From positions 328,258 to 392,257 of the forward strand of contig CAJJDN010000038.1 of assembly GCA_905182985.1 (NCBI GenBank): a DNA stretch of 64,000 nt, written 5' to 3'. The stretch is from Paramecium sonneborni. Its lineage: Eukaryota > Ciliophora > Oligohymenophorea > Peniculida > Parameciidae. Below the pieces are notes generated by a model. That model was not told the DNA's origin, searched no databases, and saw only the letters and a program-made list of their open reading frames with translations. Shown one piece after another: positions 11,701 to 25,265 of this stretch; position 1 is the stretch's first letter, and each line of letters begins with the position of its first letter. Made by a program: the position numbers and the translations under genes.

Positions 11701-14700
11701 ATAGTAAATGACTTAATGGTTGCTAAGAGTTTAAATTTTGGTAAATTCTTTCGTAAAGCTTATGATTCTAAATTTCATGACATGTTGAATTTTGTAGATA
11801 TATTATTAAAAGCATTACACCATAATAATATGCAAGCTGCACATATGGCTTTATTTTTTGCTTAATTAAGAATGAACAAATGTTAAAGAGTAGCTTAATT
11901 GAAGAATAATTAATAAGTATTTTTATAATCATTGAATACCCATTGGTCTATTGAATTAGATTTTGGATAATTTTAAGCAATGATTAATGATATCAAAGAT
12001 ATTTGTTAATAAAATGAAGTCAATTATGTTATTTTAATATTGGCAATGAATGGAAGATACAATAAATTAAAATTGATACATGATAGAATGACAAATCAAA
12101 ATTATATAATCTAAGCTTTACCAATTGCAGCTCATCAAATTAATACAATTAGAAAGGCACTCTATTATGAAAACTTAAATAAATTATTATAGGAATGTGA
12201 TGTTAAGAGACTCTATCCTGAAGACAATCTTGATTTCTTTAAACCTCCTAAAGACAAAGAAAAACTAAAACCAGATCCAAAAAAACCTTTTGATAAAGCC
12301 AAGCCTGTATTTCAAAAGTGGATTATGGTTTAAGGAGCATTAGTATATATAATCTTTATTAATACAGACTACTTAATTGTAATTAATATACAAATATGCC
12401 GCCAATAGTTACCAGAGAGTTAAATCTGAATTTTCCATCCTTGCAAAATAATATCAATAATTATGGTACTAAGAGTACTCTTATAAATTAAGAAGATTAT
12501 TTCCAAGGTAAAATTTTAGATCTGTCTTTTATTCTTCTAAACAAAAAGAATCTGATTTTGTTAAAACTATTGAATTATTAATTGAAAAGGTTCTCTAATT
12601 AAAATTAACACCTTCAGATGATTTTTTTACTTATGTACATGTTCATGATAAATTTTCAGAACTTTTATCCTAATCTCCTAATTAGAATATATGTATAGTT
12701 TAAGCATTTAAATCAATGATTAATTTATTCTAATATGAATAATCTAATGAAGTATTATCTAGATGTATAAATTTCTTAAAAAAATATTTAAACTCTAAAA
12801 TATTTAAAGATTTAAATGAGCCTGATACATTTAGAGATGAGACTCAATTACTAACAAAGTATTTATCTAAAAGTGATCCATTATCAACTTAATGTAAATT
12901 TGCATGTGAGGTTTTAATTCTAATGGACTAAAATTTTACTACTCAAGAATTTGAAACATTGAATTTAATATAATAACCATAATAATTAGCAAGTTTATTA
13001 TTGAAATATAAAACATTGGAAAAAAGAACTTTAGGTTTTATTCAAAAATATTTGAATTCAAGTAATAATTAAGCAAAGTAAGCCTTACCTTTTAATGAAT
13101 CAAATATGAAATATATAGTAGATTTAGCTAAATAAGGAATTAATTTAATAAATGAAAATGCTTTAGAATTCTTTATAACAAAAGGATTGTTCAATTATTT
13201 AAAGGATTACTTTTTAAGTTCATTAAAACCAAAAGGAATGTTAAGTGATGATTAAAAGTAATTCTATTTAGGATTTGCATTTTCAAGTGGTTCTCAAGAG
13301 ACAATTTAATTATGTTTAGAAGATTTATGCAGTTTAAAGAGTAGTGAATTAAAGTAATTTATGTTAGAAGGTAATTTATTGGGTAGAGCAATTGCAAAAG
13401 GATCTTAAGAGACATTATTATATATAACTAGGAAAATAATGAAATAATTGAGTTTTAGTGGAAAAGAGATTTTAAAATTATTACTAATATAGGATAATGT
13501 AGCAGAAGTATTTTAATTGGATAAATAGAAGAGATCTTTATTCACAACTATATTCTTATTAAATTATGATATATTTTATAAAGAGTTTTTTGTAGATTAT
13601 TTATAGAAGATTTTACCTTAAGATTACAAAAATATTATGATGAAGATTTTGAATGCAACAGTATGTAAAGTAGATGAGAATAATAGTTGGAGTGTATTTT
13701 AATTAGCAATAAATTGTGGATTTTATGATGTGATACAAACAGTATTACAGTTGAATATAAATATTGATAGTAAAGATTTGAAGGAGGTATTAATAAATAA
13801 TTTACCTTAAAGATGGTTATTTTAGACTCCATAGTAATTAGAGAATTTGTTAAAATAGGAACATTATAAATAATTATATAAGCAATCAGCATTAAGATTA
13901 TATCGAATATGTAAGTATCACTTATGTAGATAAGAGAAATTAAAAGAGTTGGAGATCTGTTTAAATTTAGCACCTCTTTATAATAAGATTGGATTATAAT
14001 TGGATAGTCGAGATCCAATTATTAACATTGTAATGAATTAAGAAATAGATCCAGCAAAACAGCCATTAATTTATTTATTGAAATTGCATTTGGATTAAGT
14101 TGATAAAGCAAATTCATTTATTTTGGTTGAAAGTTTTTGCGATAAACATCCATAGATAACTCATGATAAAATATACACATAATTGATAAAGAATAGAGAA
14201 GCTTATGAATTATTAAGAATATATTATCCTGAATAAAATGAACCAGGAAATGCTAAATTTGATTTTGATTTGCCTTATGGTGATAATATAGTAAAGGAAT
14301 ACTTATTATTATAAGATCCATATTAATTTATAAGATTTATTACAACTAATTAATAATTAGTATTTTCATTAAGAGTGTTATATGATAAGAATGATGATTA
14401 AGATAAATTCTATAATACTTTGATTGAACCACAACATGTAATTGTTTGTGGAATTCTATTATTAATATTAAATCCAAATAAGCATACAGAAGTTGTTCAT
14501 AATAAATTTAAATAGATATTTGAACTAAGGGATGATCCATCTGCATCTTAAGTAACTAATATCTTTAGAGCTATTTTGAGATATTTTGAATCCATTGAAA
14601 GAACTTTTGTTTTTTTCTTTTCATTAATACAATCTTTACTCAATAATTAGATTTATTAATAACTTATACAAATAAAACCTATTGGAGATATGAATAATTA

Positions 14701-16183
14701 GATTAGTTCTGAAAAGTAATTCTTAGAAGATATTAAAGATGCATTGATATTTAATACATTTACACTTTAAGATAATGTTTGGGGATAGATATTAGGATAA
14801 AGTACTAAAGTTTCACATCCATTACAATCTGACAAATGGTTCTAAGGAGTAATAAATTATTTATTATATATTTAGTTATGTTTAATTAAATCATTATTAC
14901 ACGTATGTTATTAATCTGAAGTCATTATTCATGAGATACAAACACTTAGTAGATTAGATGATTACATATCTACTGATTTTTGGGGTGTTTAATCTGCTAA
15001 TATAGAAATTAGAGCTGAATTACATCCTTCTGAATAAGTTGCTTAACATAAAGTCATTGTATTTAAATAATCTGAAAATAATACTTGGAAAATCAAATAT
15101 CCACTTGGAATGGTTAAAGGTAATAATACAATATATTTTATTAGATACTTAATTTATATATCCATCCATTCTATCTTCATAAAAAGGGACTGAACATGCT
15201 AAAAATCAACTTATCTAATAAGTCTTTGATTAAATTAAATATGATATCTTACCTAAAATTGAAAATTTCACATTTGAATCATATAATCATGAAAATATTT
15301 AATAATTAATCATGGAAACTTAACAAAATACATTTATTACATTAAATCCTTATACATTTTAAGGTGATTCAATATAATATAATGGAAAATAACTGACATC
15401 CAATTATTCAACAAAAAGAAAAAATAAAAAAGAACTTATACTTACTCCTCTTACTAATTAGATTATTATTCAAGTAGTTTCTAAAGATGAATTTATTAGA
15501 AGAGAAAAATATTCATTTCTATTTAATTAGATTATTGAAGATTCATCTACTAAATATTGGACATATTTAATTGATAAAGAAAATATCTCATCTATTAAAG
15601 ATGATTAAATCATTATGGATTTATATGAAATGACTAAAGATAGATTAGGATATCATGTCTAATTTTAATCATTTGTTGAATGTTATTATAATAAATTAGC
15701 TAGTGGACTTGAAAAAGCTACCAAAAAATGTATTATAATTATTTCATCATTTTTAGCTATCTCACCTAAAATTTGTGTAGACATTGCACTTTAATGGGAT
15801 ATGTTAATCAAAGTTATTAAACACATTGCTTCTTATATTAAATTCACTGATAATATCTGTTTTGAAATGGCTGAAATTGATTAAAGAAAAGTAATAAGTT
15901 ATTAATTCTATTATTAGTCTATAAATATTAAATTAGAAGGTTTTGATTCTATTTTTAGATTTGGTTAATCTGAGCTTTCTGTATCTAATAATATTTTAGT
16001 CATCAAATTAAATATTGCTATGCTCACTAATGGAAACTTTTAACAATTATTATAAACACAAAATAGATCTAAATTAAACACTACAGAAATTAAAGAATCT
16101 ATTGATATCTAAGTAATTTTATTATCTATAAATAGTAATATCTATTATCTATTTTTAATGAATAATAATTGTCACAATTATGA
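8789..16183 (+). CDS. Giant protein with N-terminal C2-like domain and ankyrin-like segments
   Basis: Seven introns (8895-8917, 9130-9150, 9512-9533, 9738-9760, 12343-12367, 15120-15144, 16113-16135; 21-25 nt) give 7,233 coding bases, exactly 2,411 codons. Residues ~35-190 look like an NT-type C2 domain (NKYNVFMDCLNDITQQKF, then KLKLLKVKNYEEQYIGEIDL). Scattered segments resemble ankyrin repeats (SGQTSLHFLIMNPD, GFTPLALFLDRLL, SVFQLAINCGFYDVI). A charged Lys/Glu-rich linker lies near 11.45-11.55 kb. The rest is helical and unrecognised. The last intron was chosen because it ends the protein 45 bp before the convergent gene; without it the frame would run into that gene. NT-C2 proteins usually bind membranes and organise cytoskeleton or cilium-base structures; the role here is open. 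Confidence 0.8.
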
Positions 16184-16228
16184 TTTAATAATATTTATCT
16201 ATATTAATATTTTCACATCATCTTTTAA

Positions 16229-19200
16229 TCAACCAATTAGAGATAATTTTTTCAAAATAGCTTTTATTCTCTTTTATTCATTCAATATACTATTTGGGAA
16301 ATATCTTTTGTAATAGCTTCTAGCTTTTTAATAATCAAATCTTAATTATTATTCAAAGTACAGTTCTAAAGTAGCTATGTATATCAAAAATGAAAAAACA
16401 TAAAAACAAATTCTATATAATGGTAATTTATTTACATTAATAAAGTTTCTGTATTCATATAATAAGAAAAAATGCTGAAGAAATTTTTTATCCAAATTCT
16501 CCACATTTCTTTTCTACAAGAAAATATGTATGGTTATAACTAATTAATATTATTATTAAATACTATGTTTAATTCATAAATTGAATCAAATGATATTTCA
16601 GAAAACTTTGTTTTATTTTTGTCAAGTTAACTTTCAAATAGATGTCCCATTAAATAAAAAGTTTATTTCAATCCTCGTTTTAATATTCCATCAGCAATAT
16701 TCTAACAATGACTTAAATTAGATTAAAGTAATTTGCATATGTCTGAATAAAAATAATCATCAATTAATGATTCTTGTGATTCAAGTGGGCTAGAGTCTGT
16801 ATCCAAAGCTTCTACAACAAATTATTTTAAATATTCTTTGTATTCATTTGTTATTATATTATGAATATTATAACAGGATTCAATATAAAGTTCTTTTGAA
16901 AAAGAAAAAGTCCATGGACTTTTAGTTTCAAAAAGAAAAGGATTCTAAGATATCTCATTTTTTAAATCATATGCATACTTTTGCATATATATATTGTAAG
17001 TTAATGCCATCACTATTAAAAGAAACATGAATATAAAATATAAAAGAATTAATCTTAACTTTAATTTAAACCAATAATCTGAAACAATAAATTTAGTTGA
17101 TTTTAAAGCCATAGTCATCTTATAATCTATTTCTGCTTTAATTAATCCTTCTGATTAAAATGAAATATAATAATCTATAATTAAAATTATTAATTTTACT
17201 ATTTGATTGATATATTTAAATATCATTAAAATAATTAAAACATTATTTAAGTTTTTAATAATATTTAATTACACTATCAATTGTCTATTAATCAAAGTAT
17301 TAAATTTAACTACATAAAGTTTAATAATAATCTATTATTTTAAACACATTAAAAAAATTAATAACCATCAAGGTTCCTAAAAAAATAAAACCACTTATCA
17401 TATCAACCAAGAAAAATAATGATCTAAAATCAAATTCTAAGTAAATTTAATTTAGTAAATCAATTTGAATTGAACTTAAACTTTGAAATAATCCTGGCAT
17501 TAAATTTGATTGTAGAATCTGATAATATTCAAATTCAAAAGTAATTTCTTTTAAATCTGATATAAGAATCTATTATAATAAAACTTAAAAGTTTTTTAAA
17601 TCTTCTAATAAATTTTATTAATATATTTATTGATCATGTAATTAGACAGAAGTAGTATATAGTGTTTTTATGTTATACTTGCTAGTATAAAATTGATTTA
17701 GGCTGGTATTAATTTACTAAAGATCTAATTAAATACTTTAATTTAGAAATTCATATTTCTAAAAAAGGTTTGTATATGTTATAATATTAGAACATAAAGT
17801 AGCATTTTAATTACAAAGCGCAATATCTATTATTTGATTATAAAGAGTAGAAATATCTTAAGCAATAAGTACTGCAGTATAACTTGAATTAGCCTAATAT
17901 TTTATTATAAAATTTACTCCCAAAAAATAAATATCATTATAACAAACATTTGGCCCATACGAAAACGATAACATAGTAATTAATATCATACCAATCATAA
18001 AATATCTATTAGTCCATTTAAAGTAATCTATTATATTCAAATGCTTTTTGATTTTGTTATGATCTTCTTTTAAAAATAAATTTTAATCAACTTTTATTGA
18101 AATATCTTAAATTAGAGATTCACTAAAATCATTTTTCATATGACTTTCATTTATTAAATGTTTGCTAGGATTTGTTGTTAAATTTTCATTTGGATAAATC
18201 TTAATATCTTTAATAACTGAGAGATTATTATATTATATGGAATTTTAATTTTAGAATTATTTTTATTTAGGTTCCATTTTGATTCTCAATGTTTTTCTAT
18301 TTACATCACCTTTAAGTAACATTGATTATTTTTTAGATTTTATATTATTAAATGTTTCAAATCTATTAATCTTGATTATCTATATTTTATCTATTAATTA
18401 ATTTTTTTCTAGTTTTATTTTTGCATCCATTCTAATTACTTTTTTTAGATTATCTGCCTTACTAAAGTATTTTCTATAGAGATATCCTTGATAATAAAAA
18501 ATACTTACTATACACTTCTAATTAAGATAATAAACGGACTTTTTTTAGAAAGTTTATTTTTTCGATTAAAATTTTGAAATTTAAAGAAATTTTCTTTTTA
18601 CCGTTTCTCATAATAATACTTTGCTTTTTCATAATCGAATCTTCTGGATAATCATGAAAATTTTCCTTATCAGCATTAATTATCAAATTAAAATATTCAG
18701 CCTACATTCTCTAATAAAGCATTGGAATTCTAATCAAAATTTAAAAATATTGTTCATTTTAATTTTAAAAATTAGAATTAAGTATTCTCTATCTTTCATC
18801 TAAATCATCTTCATGTTCTTTAATAAACTGTTCAGTAAATTACTTCTATTAATCAATATCATCAAATACATTATCATTTAACATGCTCTTTTATCCTAAT
18901 GATATCAAAATTAATACTTTATAAATCACTTTGAATTGTTTGTTATTTTGAAAAATTCTAATTTTTATGTCCTTATATTTGGAATAAGGAATAATCTTCT
19001 TTTTCTAATAGATTTTGATATTAAGAATATAATAATAATTTAGGACAACTCAATAATAGATTAAACTATTATTCAAACATATTCTTTATTTATTTAGTTG
19101 CTTATACTATTTCCCAATCTTCATTAATAATTAAATAATTGCCAGATGATTCATGTTAAATTGGTCTTATCATTACTATAAATTCTATTAGCATAAATTA

Positions 19201-21337
19201 ATTTATGCAAATTTTAAAATATTTATTAGCAGGAATTAGATATGAATTGCTATGTTAGATAAATATTTTCTTTCTTGAATATAATGAACTTATCTTTCCT
19301 TTTTCAACAAATTCTTTAACTCTCAACATATGATTTCGAATCATTGAATTTGGTATAATTTAATTAATATTAGTTAACCTTTGAATTCCAAAGATTTATT
19401 TTGTGTATTCATTAAATTTGACTATATTTCCATTTTCTTTTGCAAAGATTATAGATGTCATTGAATGAAAAACCTTTTTAGGATCAAAAGCTTGTAAAAA
19501 ATGATTTTCATAATCAGAATCTGAATCTTCATCACAGAAATTCTATTGTTAAGTGCTGATCTGATGATAATCGATTATTTAACCTTTCATTTTTTAATTT
19601 AATATATATCTTCTGTACCATAAATTCAAAAATTCCCATTATGGTTTTTTATTTAAGTATTTTACATCATTTTGTGATACTTCAAGGTTTTTATTTGTTT
19701 TATTAATTTTTTACCATAATTTTTCACACTCAAATATTCCAATTCGTATTTTATTATCTAGTTTTAATAAATCAGATTCAATAATCCTTTCTAAATTTAT
19801 TATATTCCAATATTTGATATAATTTTAAATTAAATCAACAATTTTTGTTTTTATTTTTTTTATTATTGTTTCTATTTCTATCACATGTTCAAAGTCTAAA
19901 TAATTTCTATAACTACACGAATTTTGTATATTTATTTTATTATTCATCATCATCAGTAATAAATGAAAGTCAATCTTCTCAAAAAATGATAATTTATTAA
20001 ATTTTTATTTCAATATTGACATCTATAAAATTGCTTAAGATTTATTTAAAATTGAGAAAAATAGATGTCTAGCATATGATAATCTTATTTGATGATTATC
20101 TTTATTTTAAAGAATGCATTACTCATACAAAGATTTAATTTCAAATCTGAAGAATGATTTATAGTGTTATTAAACTCTTGACTTTTAACTATTCACAAAG
20201 ACTCTTCTTCTAACATCATAAAATTAATTTTATTGACAAAAACAATATCCTATTGAAGTATTATCTATATATTGACCTTTCATATAATCTATTTTTTGTT
20301 ATTTTCTTTGTAGTTTAAAAATACAACCTTCTTAAAGATGTTTCTCAATCAATCCAATTATTATATATTTCTTATTTATAGATAACGTATTAAGTTATTA
20401 TAAATAATAAATTTTATTTAATATTAAATATTCAGAAAGCTTTTGTTACATCAAATAATAAAAAACTACCTTATTTTGAAATATTTGTCCTAAAATATTC
20501 ATAAACACACATATTATGATGATGTATAATAAATCGTCAACTTCATTATTTAAATATATCACTAACAATTTTATTAGAAAGGTTAACAAAAATCCTAATA
20601 AACTGAACATAAGATGTTCATAAAATTAATTTAATCTAAAATAGTAAAATGATGGACAATCATTACCTAAAAATTAGTTTACCAATTATTTCAAAGCCAA
20701 TAATATAAAAATAATCAAATATGATACCTATATATTGTTATTATAATACGTAAAGAGATGTTGATTAAATTTAAATGCTATTAAATATTGCCATCACAAT
20801 TTTATATATACAAATATTCAACATTATTTACTTATTTCTGCAACTTAATAAATCAATCTTATAATTAATATTTTTATAGAACAAAAGCAAAATCGAAGTC
20901 ATCATTATTGTATTTAAAAATAACCCAACTAATGATATAGCATATAACAAAGCAACATTAGTGTAGTCTTCAGATAACATTTTATTCCAATCCAAAATTT
21001 AATTATTTAACAACAAAACTTCAAGTTCAACTTAAATAAAAGGCTAGAATAAGCACCAGTAATATATATCGATAAACTTTATAAATAACTAAAGGCTAAA
21101 TATAATTCTTACTTTCAATAAATTTGATTTGTTTTACTCAATTCTCCCTTTCTTGTTGCTCATTATTCCTAAAATAAAATACACAAAAGGAAAACTAAAT
21201 CCTATTATTAATATTGTTGTTAATAATATTGTATTTTATTGGCACAATTTCTCCACATCAAAATAAGTTAGTATTTATAAATATTCATCTATTGTACCTT
21301 ATCTTTTATTCTTATTGTCTATTTGTCTGTACTCCAT
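16229..21337 (-). CDS. TmcB-like multi-membrane PAS-domain protein (first copy)
   Basis: About 1,653 residues after removing five introns (31, 37, 31, 25 and 23 nt; the 37-nt one is atypical, GTT at its 5' end). The N-terminal ~350 residues hold several membrane segments (VEKLCQQNTILLTTILIIGF, YAISLVGLFLNTIMMTSILL). A helical region follows (FRFEIKSLYEQCI, HQIRLSYARHLFFSILN), then a PAS-type module beginning HSMTSIIFAKENGNIVKFNE. The C-terminal half has four further membrane segments separated by large soluble loops and a short basic tail. This order is that of the ciliate and slime-mould TmcB family. Their biochemical function is unsettled; sensing at the plasma or ciliary membrane is an inference from PAS plus membrane helices. 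A second member lies at 40.2-44.7 kb. Confidence 0.8.
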
Positions 21338-22277
21338 TTCTCTTAAAATAATCTCAAATTTTACAAAGTTAAAACACCACAATAAATTTAAATCAATCCT
21401 ATACTAACCAAACAAAATGCCTTTGTCTTTGAATTTTTTTTTATATTTTCAACTTTGAACAAATATCCACAGAATTTTTTCATTAAAAAAAACTTTACTC
21501 AAGAATCTACTTTTTAAAGATTTTTTATATTAATACATACATAATTAATTCATTTTTTCTAAAACAAAATTATATCATTTCATAGATGTTGTCTTGCCTA
21601 AAGAGTAATACAAAGATTATTTTCTTTTACAATTTATTTAAAAATTTCAAAAATTATTACAAGTAACCAAAACATTTCGCTTAAATTGGTAATTCAAGAT
21701 TTCTATGGTAATATCATTTTTTATTTAGATTAATTGCCAAACTAATGAGCTCCTCAAAATTTAAAACATTAAAACCTTTTTTTATATTCTTAAAACAAAA
21801 TAAATTTGAAATAAAATAATTCTTAAAACAAACATCAAAATAATTATTGAATTATTATTTTTTTATTCAAATATATATAAAATAATATTGTTATTTTCTC
21901 TTTAAAATTCAAATGAAAATAATCAATATTAATGAAAATAGGTAATTTTATTATTAACAACGATCAAAAATCTTTATTTAAAAACTTTTCAAATAATTCG
22001 TTTCGCTGCCTGTATACTTTTGATCTCAATATTTATAAAGTTTTAAACTATTCTTTTATCATATAAAATAATAATTAATCTATTTTAATACATCTTAATA
22101 TTATATTATTTTTCATGTCATAAAAATTACAATAATTTTATCAAGTAAATGCACATTTATTTATAAACCATACAAATTAGAGCTCTAATGTTTGAAAGTT
22201 ATTTATAATTTATCAACTATAGTATAATTTCTATCATAATTTATATATAATATTATAATATTTATTTTACTGGGACA
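21338..22277. other. Gene-free stretch upstream of the TmcB-like gene
   Basis: About 940 bp, very AT-rich, between two divergent genes. I followed both strands and found no frame with a recognisable domain or convincing codon use. It presumably contains the promoters of both flanking genes. Confidence 0.5.
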
Positions 22278-23304
22278 ATGTAAAACTCAAAAAAGAAATT
22301 AAAATTTTAAATTCATAGACAACAAAAGCCTATTAATTTTTAAAATCTTTTATACCAAGAACCAAATAATAAACAACTTTATTAACTTTTCGAAAATAAA
22401 AATAATCATGAAATGATCTCGAAAGAAATAATTAATTAGAACAAATCTAAGATAGCTAACAATAAATCATTATAATTATTAAATTTGATATTATAGCATT
22501 AATCAAAAAGAGAACTTATAAGAACAAATCATAATTAGCCAGCTGTTTCTAAAAGCTTAATTATAAGAAAGTCATTACCGACAGTAAAACCTATTAATTA
22601 ACCAATTATCTCATGTAGAGAAAAAAAATCATGTTCAGTTTAATAATAACGAAAATAGTCAAGTTCATATAATTAAAATCTTATATCAATGCGAGAGACA
22701 ATAATTGGACCATGGGAAGAATGAAGTAAATGATATATATTTTTAAGTAATAAATCTATATTTACACTTGATCATTGCAAAACAGATGATTAAGATGATT
22801 TTAATTAATAAACTTTAGATGCTTTATTTAGAAATTAAAAATATGTATATTCTAACAAAAATTTTGGTTGTTTTTATCAATTATTATTTCAATATTAAAA
22901 AAAGTATGGTCAATAAAATAGTTAAAAATAGATATTTGTTATAGTATGATTAGATTCCATAATATAGTTTACTTTACTGAGAATTTGATTTAATTAGAAA
23001 GATCGTCATGTATGGAATGAATTAAAGAATAAGGAAATATGACAATAACAACATATTTAAATTGAGGTATAAAACTGATATTCATATAAGAAGGGATGCT
23101 TTGATATACTAATTTGAAAGTATTATGAATGGTTTTATTAGAAAAGAAATAAGAATTAAGTTGAAAGTAATACATTTAAATAGAAATAAAGTGTTAAAGT
23201 ATGAGGAAAATGGCAATATTCAGTCAGCAAAGAGTAGCGAACGTTTTTTCATGAGAGTACTTTTGTTAGTATTAGATAATGAGATAATTTTTGAAAACTA
23301 GTGA
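22278..23304 (+). CDS. Hypothetical Gln/Lys-rich protein, exon structure uncertain
   Basis: Three TGA-free blocks in different frames look like exons of one gene: an Asn/Gln/Lys-rich N-terminus (starts MQNSKKKLKFQIHRQQKP), a middle block (TLDHCKTDDQDDFNQQTLDA, then NFGCFYQLLFQYQKKYGQQ) and a C-terminal block (LRYKTDIHIRRDALIYQF). Introns of 26 and 22 nt near 22,625 and 22,730 join the first two. I could not place the splice between middle and C-terminal blocks with confidence. No family is recognised. The 3' end overlaps the convergent small gene by ~85 bp, so one of the two ends is probably wrong. Confidence 0.4.
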
Positions 23305-23555
23305 AATATTTTAAAATATATTACTAATTTTTGTTTCATTTAGTGGTTGTATATATCCTCTTTGAGAGTAGGATTTGTAAACGATTAGATATTTAAATCA
23401 TTTAAGTATTGACAGATTCTTTCCTCTAGATCATTAACTTCTTCAGCAGCATCATAACTTGAAGTTCTACTTAGACTATCTTCGGTAGTCCATGATTATC
23501 TAAAGTTATCTCCATCTGAATTATCACTTTAAAATTCTGCTTTTTACAAGTCCAT
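23220..23555 (-). CDS. Small acidic hypothetical protein
   Basis: A 111-residue frame (102 if a 27-nt in-frame GT...AG segment near 23,290 is removed). It starts MDLQKAEFQSDNSDGDNF and continues through a Ser/Asp/Glu-rich stretch (SWTTEDSLSRTSSYDAAEEV) that looks like a disordered, phosphorylatable region, then LEERICQYLNDLNIQSF. No family recognised. Codon use is like neighbouring genes up to about 23,330; the downstream end overlaps the plus-strand gene and is less certain. Confidence 0.45.
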
Positions 23556-23977
23556 CTTTATAACAAAAGATTTAATTAACTATATAAATAATACAAATTT
23601 CAGACATTATTTCATGCATTTAATTTGAAATATTCAAGTATACATTTATTTATGTAAAACAAGCTTTTATTTAATATGAAAACTAAAGATATTAATCTGA
23701 TATAAAAATTAAATAAAGGTGAGTAGATAATGCATTTTTCATTAATAAATATAAATAGAATTGAAAAATATATAAATGAATGAAGATAGTATAATTAGAA
23801 TGAAATAATAAAATTTAAGAATATGATAATATTATTATAATGTTAAATATAATTGATATATTCTATGTTGTTTTAATAATCTTTTTATTAAATGAAAGTT
23901 GGTATTAATATAAAATATGACGACATATTTCTGCAGATCTCGAAAATATTAAATTGTGTTTGATATATTAATATTAA
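23556..23977. other. Intergenic spacer
   Basis: About 420 bp between two divergent genes; AT-rich with no supported frame. Probably the shared promoter region of the small acidic gene and the acyl-CoA dehydrogenase. Confidence 0.5.
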
Positions 23978-25265
23978 ATGTTAAGATTAAATTAGTTAGC
24001 AGGTTAAGTATAGGAAAAGAAGGCTCAAATTGATCCTATGGAATATTTGTCATTATATAATCTATTGACTCCAGAAGAATTAGAAGTTCGAAAGGTAGTT
24101 GAAGCATTTGTATAGAAAGAAGTAAGATATTATAATAATAATATAGGTAGCACCAAAAATAAATGATTATGTTGAGAGTGCTTAATTTCCAACAGAAATA
24201 GTAAATGCAGTGAAACCATTAAAATTATTTCATCATTTTTTAGATAAACCTTATGGTCATGGAACATCTTATACAAAATAAGGAATAATATTAATGGAAG
24301 CAGCAAGAGCAGATGCAGGATTTGCAACATTTATAGCAGTTTAGTAAAAATGTTATAAAATATTAGAAATTTATTATTGAATTATACATTAGAGAAATAC
24401 GGTAATGAAGCATAAAAATAAAAATATTTAACAAAAACAAGAGATATAGAATATATAGGAGGTTGGGGATTAACAGAAAGAGGATATGGATCAGATGCTT
24501 CTAGTTTAACAGCTAATGTTAAAAAGGTTTAAGGTGGATATATATTAAATGGTGATAAAAGATGGATTGGAAATGGAAATAAAGATATATTAATAGTATG
24601 GGCAAGAAATTTAGATACAAATAAAGTAGAAGGATTTATAGTTGAAACTAAATGGTAAGGATATCATGCAGAAGTAATTTAAGGAAAATTAGCATTAAGA
24701 ATAGTATAAAATTGTTAAATAACATTTACAAATATATTTATACCAGATGAAAATAAGTTAGATTCTGTAACTGATTTTTAAAATGGACCTAATTAAATAC
24801 TAATGCATTCAAGAGTAATAGTACCATGGATAGCATTGGGAGTTATGAGAGGTGTATATGAACATTCATTAAAATGGACAACTACTAGAAAATAATTTGG
24901 AAAACCATTAGCTGCATTTTAATTATAATAAGAAAGATTAGTTAGAATATTATCAACATTTTAAGCATCATTTTTAATGGTTATGAGATTATCAAGATTA
25001 GCAGCAGAAGGAAAAGCTACTATTGGAATGATATCGAGTGTTAAAGCTTGGGTAACTGATAAAACTAGAGAAGTAGCTAGATTAGGAAGAGAAATGTTAG
25101 GTGGAGATGGTATAATATCAGATAATTATGTAATTAAAGCATTAACTGATGCAGAAGTATTATATACTTATGAAGTATAATTATATATTTATACATTAGG
25201 GAACTTACGATATAAATAGTCTTGTTGCAGGTAGAGAAATTACAGGACTTGGAGCATTTAAATGA
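23978..25265 (+). CDS. Acyl-CoA dehydrogenase/oxidase, ACX4-like
   Basis: Three introns (25, 23 and 25 nt) give 404 residues, exactly divisible. The acyl-CoA dehydrogenase fold is clear: [17 protein letters not shown] (FAD/substrate loop), [59 protein letters not shown] and the C-terminal [18 protein letters not shown] block. The order and spacing follow plant peroxisomal short-chain acyl-CoA oxidase ACX4 and glutaryl-CoA dehydrogenase relatives, with the expected Glu in the TYEGT region. It oxidises acyl-CoA to trans-2-enoyl-CoA in beta-oxidation. It ends GLGAFK, with no evident PTS1, so the compartment is unclear. Its last nine bases are repeated after the N at 26602. Confidence 0.9.

Noticed and set aside
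13635..14018. 127-codon minus-strand frame
   Set aside because: Also antisense of the giant gene.
20930..21337. 24-nt GT...AG segment near 21,100 as an intron in the first TmcB-like gene
   Set aside because: It is a multiple of three without TGA and encodes plausible membrane residues, so it is kept as coding; RNA data could change this.
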